Shown piece after piece: positions 61,623 to 64,000 of a stretch of 64,000 nucleotides of DNA (position 1 is its first letter; each line of letters starts with the position of its first letter). The stretch spans positions 1-64,000 of the forward strand of contig CAYUOU010000006.1 of assembly GCA_964446485.1 (NCBI GenBank). The letters are read 5' to 3'. A program made the translations under genes and the position numbers. The notes below the pieces were generated by a model. The model did no database searches. It saw only the letters and a program-made list of their open reading frames with translations, and had not been told where the DNA came from. The stretch comes from JBDRRP01 sp964446485 (GTDB lineage Bacteria > Desulfobacterota > Desulfobacteria > Desulfobacterales > JBDRRP01).

Positions 61623-63500
61623 TTGGGGTTTCGTATCCCTGAAGAGAAAATTACCGAGGTCAAAAACGCCGCCGATATTGTGGACATTATCGCAGATGCG
61701 GTGGTGCTTAAAAAGGCAGGAAAGAACTATCTTGGCCTGTGTCCGTTTCACTCGGAAAAAACCCCCTCGTTCTCAGTAAGTCCCGAAAAGCAGATCTTTC
61801 ATTGTTTTGGGTGCGGCACCGGTGGCAATGTCTTCACCTTTATGATGAAACATCAGGGGGTGTCTTTTCCAGATGCCGTGAAGTCCATTGCCAATCGTTA
61901 CGGCATCGATCTGCCGGCGGCTCAGCTGTCGCCCGGCCAGCAAATGGAAATGAGCCAGCGGGAAAGGCTTTACAGGATCAATCAGATGGCCATGGGCTTC
62001 TACAAAGACTGTCTCAATAGTGACCGTATCGGGCGCAAGGCAACTGCCTATCTCCAGCGCCGGGGCTTCGATGCCAATGCGATGGCCCATTTCAAAATCG
62101 GTTATGCCCCGGAATCCTGGGACCACCTGTCGCGGTTTTTGAGCCGCAAAAAAGTCCCCCCGCAGTATGCTGAGCTGTCCGGGCTCGTGCTGCCCCGCAA
62201 GAAGAGCACCGGGCATTACGATCGTTTCCGGGACCGTGTGATGTTCCCCATCTTTGATGGCGCCGAACGGGTTATTGGGTTTGGAGGCCGGGTGATCGGC
62301 GACGGGCAGCCAAAGTACATGAATTCCCCTGAAACACCGGTCTACAACAAGCGCAAATCCCTTTACGGAATCAACTGGGCGAGGCCCAGTTGCCGGCAGC
62401 TCAACCGCGTATACATCGTAGAAGGCTATTTAGACCTGCTGAGCCTTCATCTCAGCGGCATCCAGAATGTCGTGGCGACGCTGGGGACCGCGCTGACGGC
62501 GCAGCAGATTCGAGCCCTCAAGGGCATTGTCGGCAATGGCACCATCACGCTGGTGTTCGACTCAGACAACGCCGGCATGAAAGCCGCCCACCGAAGCCTG
62601 GATCTGTTCTGGCAGGAACACACGAATTTTCAAAAAGGGGACGTGTTCTCCGAAGCCGACGCCGACACGCGGATATTGGTGCTGCCGGAGGGGCACGACC
62701 CTGACTCGTATATTCGACAGTTCGGTGCCGATGCTTTCCTGGCGGATGCCGAGAAAGCACCCGGCATCATCCCCTTTCTTTGTGAATCCGCCATCGGGCG
62801 GTTTGGCCTGTCAGCGGAGGGGAAAATCCGAGTGGTGGGCGAGCTGTCCGCGGCGATGGCCGGTATCGATGACCCTGTGGCGCGATCGGTTTACACCCGA
62901 ATGATTGCCGAACGGCTCGGCATCGATGAAGGGGCCATCATTGAAAAGATCAGGGCAACGGCCGCCCGGCGTGGGCGCACTGGACGACATAGGACCGGTG
63001 AGGGGGCTTTTGCGCCTCCGTTGCCCCCGCCTGCTGATCCCGTGTCGACCGAAAGAACGGCGGCTGCAAATCCGCTCGAACGGCTGCTGCTGACGATGAT
63101 GATCCAGTTCCCGGGGATTCATACTGAAATACGACGGCGACAGATTGTCGAGTCCCTGGAAGACCCGATACTAAAGGCGGCCGGTGAGGCCGTTTTGACC
63201 CATGACACCACAAACGGAATAGACGTGGCGGTAGTGATCCAACGGCAAACGGATAGCGCCGTGGCGGCCGTGCTCAGTGAACTGGCCATGGCCGACGAAG
63301 AATGGGATCTGGATGGCTGCCATCGTCTGATCCAGCAGTTCGAAATGAAGCGGAACCGCTCAAACGATGCGTTGGCCCAACAGATAAGAAAGGCCGATGC
63401 CACTCAAGATCACGCCATGCTGATGAAGTTGCTGAAAGAAAAACAGAAACAGGCCAGGAATGCCCGCGCCGGGTACCCACGTCATAAACCCAAGGATTGA
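61623..63500 (+). CDS. dnaG: DNA primase
   Basis: DnaG makes RNA primers for replication. From the TTG at 61623 (GGAGG 8 nt upstream) the protein is 625 aa and begins GFRIPEEKITEVKN, the typical opening. It has the CHC2 zinc finger CPFHSEKTPSFSVSPEKQIFHCFGCG, the Toprim region with VEGYLDLLSLHLSGIQNVVATLGTALT and VFDSDNAGMKAA, and a C-terminal helicase-binding domain. A TTG at 61608 is open in frame but would place the Shine-Dalgarno inside the gene. It precedes the rpoD-position ORF. Confidence 0.97.
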   Translation: MGFRIPEEKITEVKNAADIVDIIADAVVLKKAGKNYLGLCPFHSEKTPSFSVSPEKQIFHCFGCGTGGNVFTFMMKHQGVSFPDAVKSIANRYGIDLPAAQLSPGQQMEMSQRERLYRINQMAMGFYKDCLNSDRIGRKATAYLQRRGFDANAMAHFKIGYAPESWDHLSRFLSRKKVPPQYAELSGLVLPRKKSTGHYDRFRDRVMFPIFDGAERVIGFGGRVIGDGQPKYMNSPETPVYNKRKSLYGINWARPSCRQLNRVYIVEGYLDLLSLHLSGIQNVVATLGTALTAQQIRALKGIVGNGTITLVFDSDNAGMKAAHRSLDLFWQEHTNFQKGDVFSEADADTRILVLPEGHDPDSYIRQFGADAFLADAEKAPGIIPFLCESAIGRFGLSAEGKIRVVGELSAAMAGIDDPVARSVYTRMIAERLGIDEGAIIEKIRATAARRGRTGRHRTGEGAFAPPLPPPADPVSTERTAAANPLERLLLTMMIQFPGIHTEIRRRQIVESLEDPILKAAGEAVLTHDTTNGIDVAVVIQRQTDSAVAAVLSELAMADEEWDLDGCHRLIQQFEMKRNRSNDALAQQIRKADATQDHAMLMKLLKEKQKQARNARAGYPRHKPKD

Positions 63501-63684
63501 CGGGATGGCGTCCCCGGCGGTCGGGGCCGGCGGTTGTTTATGAGCAGCAGTTTTCACTTCAGTACCCTCTGCAGGGGTGACACTTCAACGGACGTTGCCG
63601 AGGCAACGCTCCTTGGCCGGGACCGGCGCAAGGTTCCGAAGCCGCCGGGTGTGAGGGCGGCCGCTGACTTAGGAGGTCTCATCG

Positions 63685-64000
63685 ATGGTTAGAAAAACGG
63701 CAAAGGAAACGGCAGAAACCAAACGAAAGATTGCTGCCGCATCCAAGAAGGCCCCCACAGCCAAGAAAAAGATCGTTGCCCCCAAGAAGGGCTCAGTGAA
63801 ATCCGCCGGGGGGGCGAAGGCTGAAAATAAGGCCTCGCCAAAGCGGGCTGCACCCCCAAAATCCTCACCGGCAAAGGCCGCATTAAAGGCGGTCAAGCCC
63901 GCCAGTCGCCTCGCAGCCGCATCTGCCACTCAGAAACCGGCGAAGCAAGCGGCGCCGGCCAAGAAGTCTGCGTTCAAGAAGGTGGCGGCCAAGAAGTCTG
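63685..64000 (+). CDS. Lys/Ala-rich N terminus, probable RpoD extension (partial)
   Basis: An ATG at 63685 with TAGGAGG 9 nt upstream opens a frame that runs off the window without a stop. The first 105 codons are very rich in Lys and Ala, with repeats such as KKAPTAKKK and PAKKSAFKKVAAKKS. dnaG is followed by rpoD in the classical macromolecular synthesis operon, and deltaproteobacterial sigma-70 factors can carry basic low-complexity N-terminal extensions. The sigma domains would begin beyond the window, so this is inferred from position. A histone H1-like protein is the main alternative. Confidence 0.6.
   Translation, partial: MVRKTAKETAETKRKIAAASKKAPTAKKKIVAPKKGSVKSAGGAKAENKASPKRAAPPKSSPAKAALKAVKPASRLAAASATQKPAKQAAPAKKSAFKKVAAKKS

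Noticed and set aside
1..64000. CRISPR array, insertion sequence, prophage or integron
   Set aside because: No regularly spaced direct repeats, transposase, integrase or phage structural genes were seen.

Overview
This window looks like a chromosomal segment of a strictly anaerobic, GC-rich, Gram-negative bacterium, most likely a sulfate-reducing Desulfobacterota of the Desulfobacteraceae/Desulfosarcina type. The reasons are a ferredoxin-dependent 2-oxoacid oxidoreductase operon (VOR/KOR type), a broken CoA-dehydratase activase of the kind common in these anaerobes, a DUF39 homocysteine synthase (sulfide assimilation), a complete LPS export and Kdo gene set, and the rpoN-hpf-ptsN-rapZ cluster. 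The taxonomic placement is inference; no rRNA gene is present. The sequence comes from a draft assembly: a 10-N scaffold gap lies inside selO.

Layout. 1-6030 is an eroded or poorly sequenced end: a broken AAA ATPase, selO with the N gap, a stand-alone fatty acyl-AMP ligase, and a decayed CoA-dehydratase activase. From 15555 down to 6059 the minus strand carries one long, tightly packed array: kdsA-kdsC-lptC-lptA-lptB-rpoN-hpf-ptsN-rapZ-EIIA(Man)-gap-tpiA-secG-tRNA-Leu, closed by a strong hairpin at 6015-6052. It links outer-membrane biogenesis, sigma-54 and PTS-type regulation, glycolysis and protein export. On the plus strand from 15.8 to 24.3 kb are an M23 peptidase, a DUF39 homocysteine synthase, thpR, recA, alaS and an outer-membrane beta-barrel protein. 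From 24.3 to 31.1 kb are proA and hisC (minus, with a class V aminotransferase remnant between them), a DUF1566 protein, a TauE/SafE permease, an amidinotransferase-fold hydrolase and a plant-type dapB.

31.1-37.5 kb holds a cell-envelope group: plsB, a MurU-AmgK fusion and dapB in one minus-strand unit, with a NamZ-type muramidase nearby. Together these suggest MurNAc salvage into UDP-MurNAc. 37.8-41.3 kb is a P-loop ATPase followed by the four-subunit 2-oxoacid:ferredoxin oxidoreductase. Then come cmk, rpsA and sppA (41.3-45.1 kb), a YciO-type protein, guaB, dnaE, a DegT-type sugar aminotransferase, a DUF2156 protein and YqgE.

The least understood part is 54.0-59.5 kb: a small Cys-rich ORF, a 748-aa dynamin-like GTPase with its own strong promoter, a ParA-type ATPase, and a convergent YcaO-TPR protein. 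The window ends with tRNA-Ala, hisB, a lipoprotein, dnaG and the 5' end of a Lys/Ala-rich ORF in the position normally held by rpoD. I saw no CRISPR array, insertion sequence, prophage or rRNA operon.
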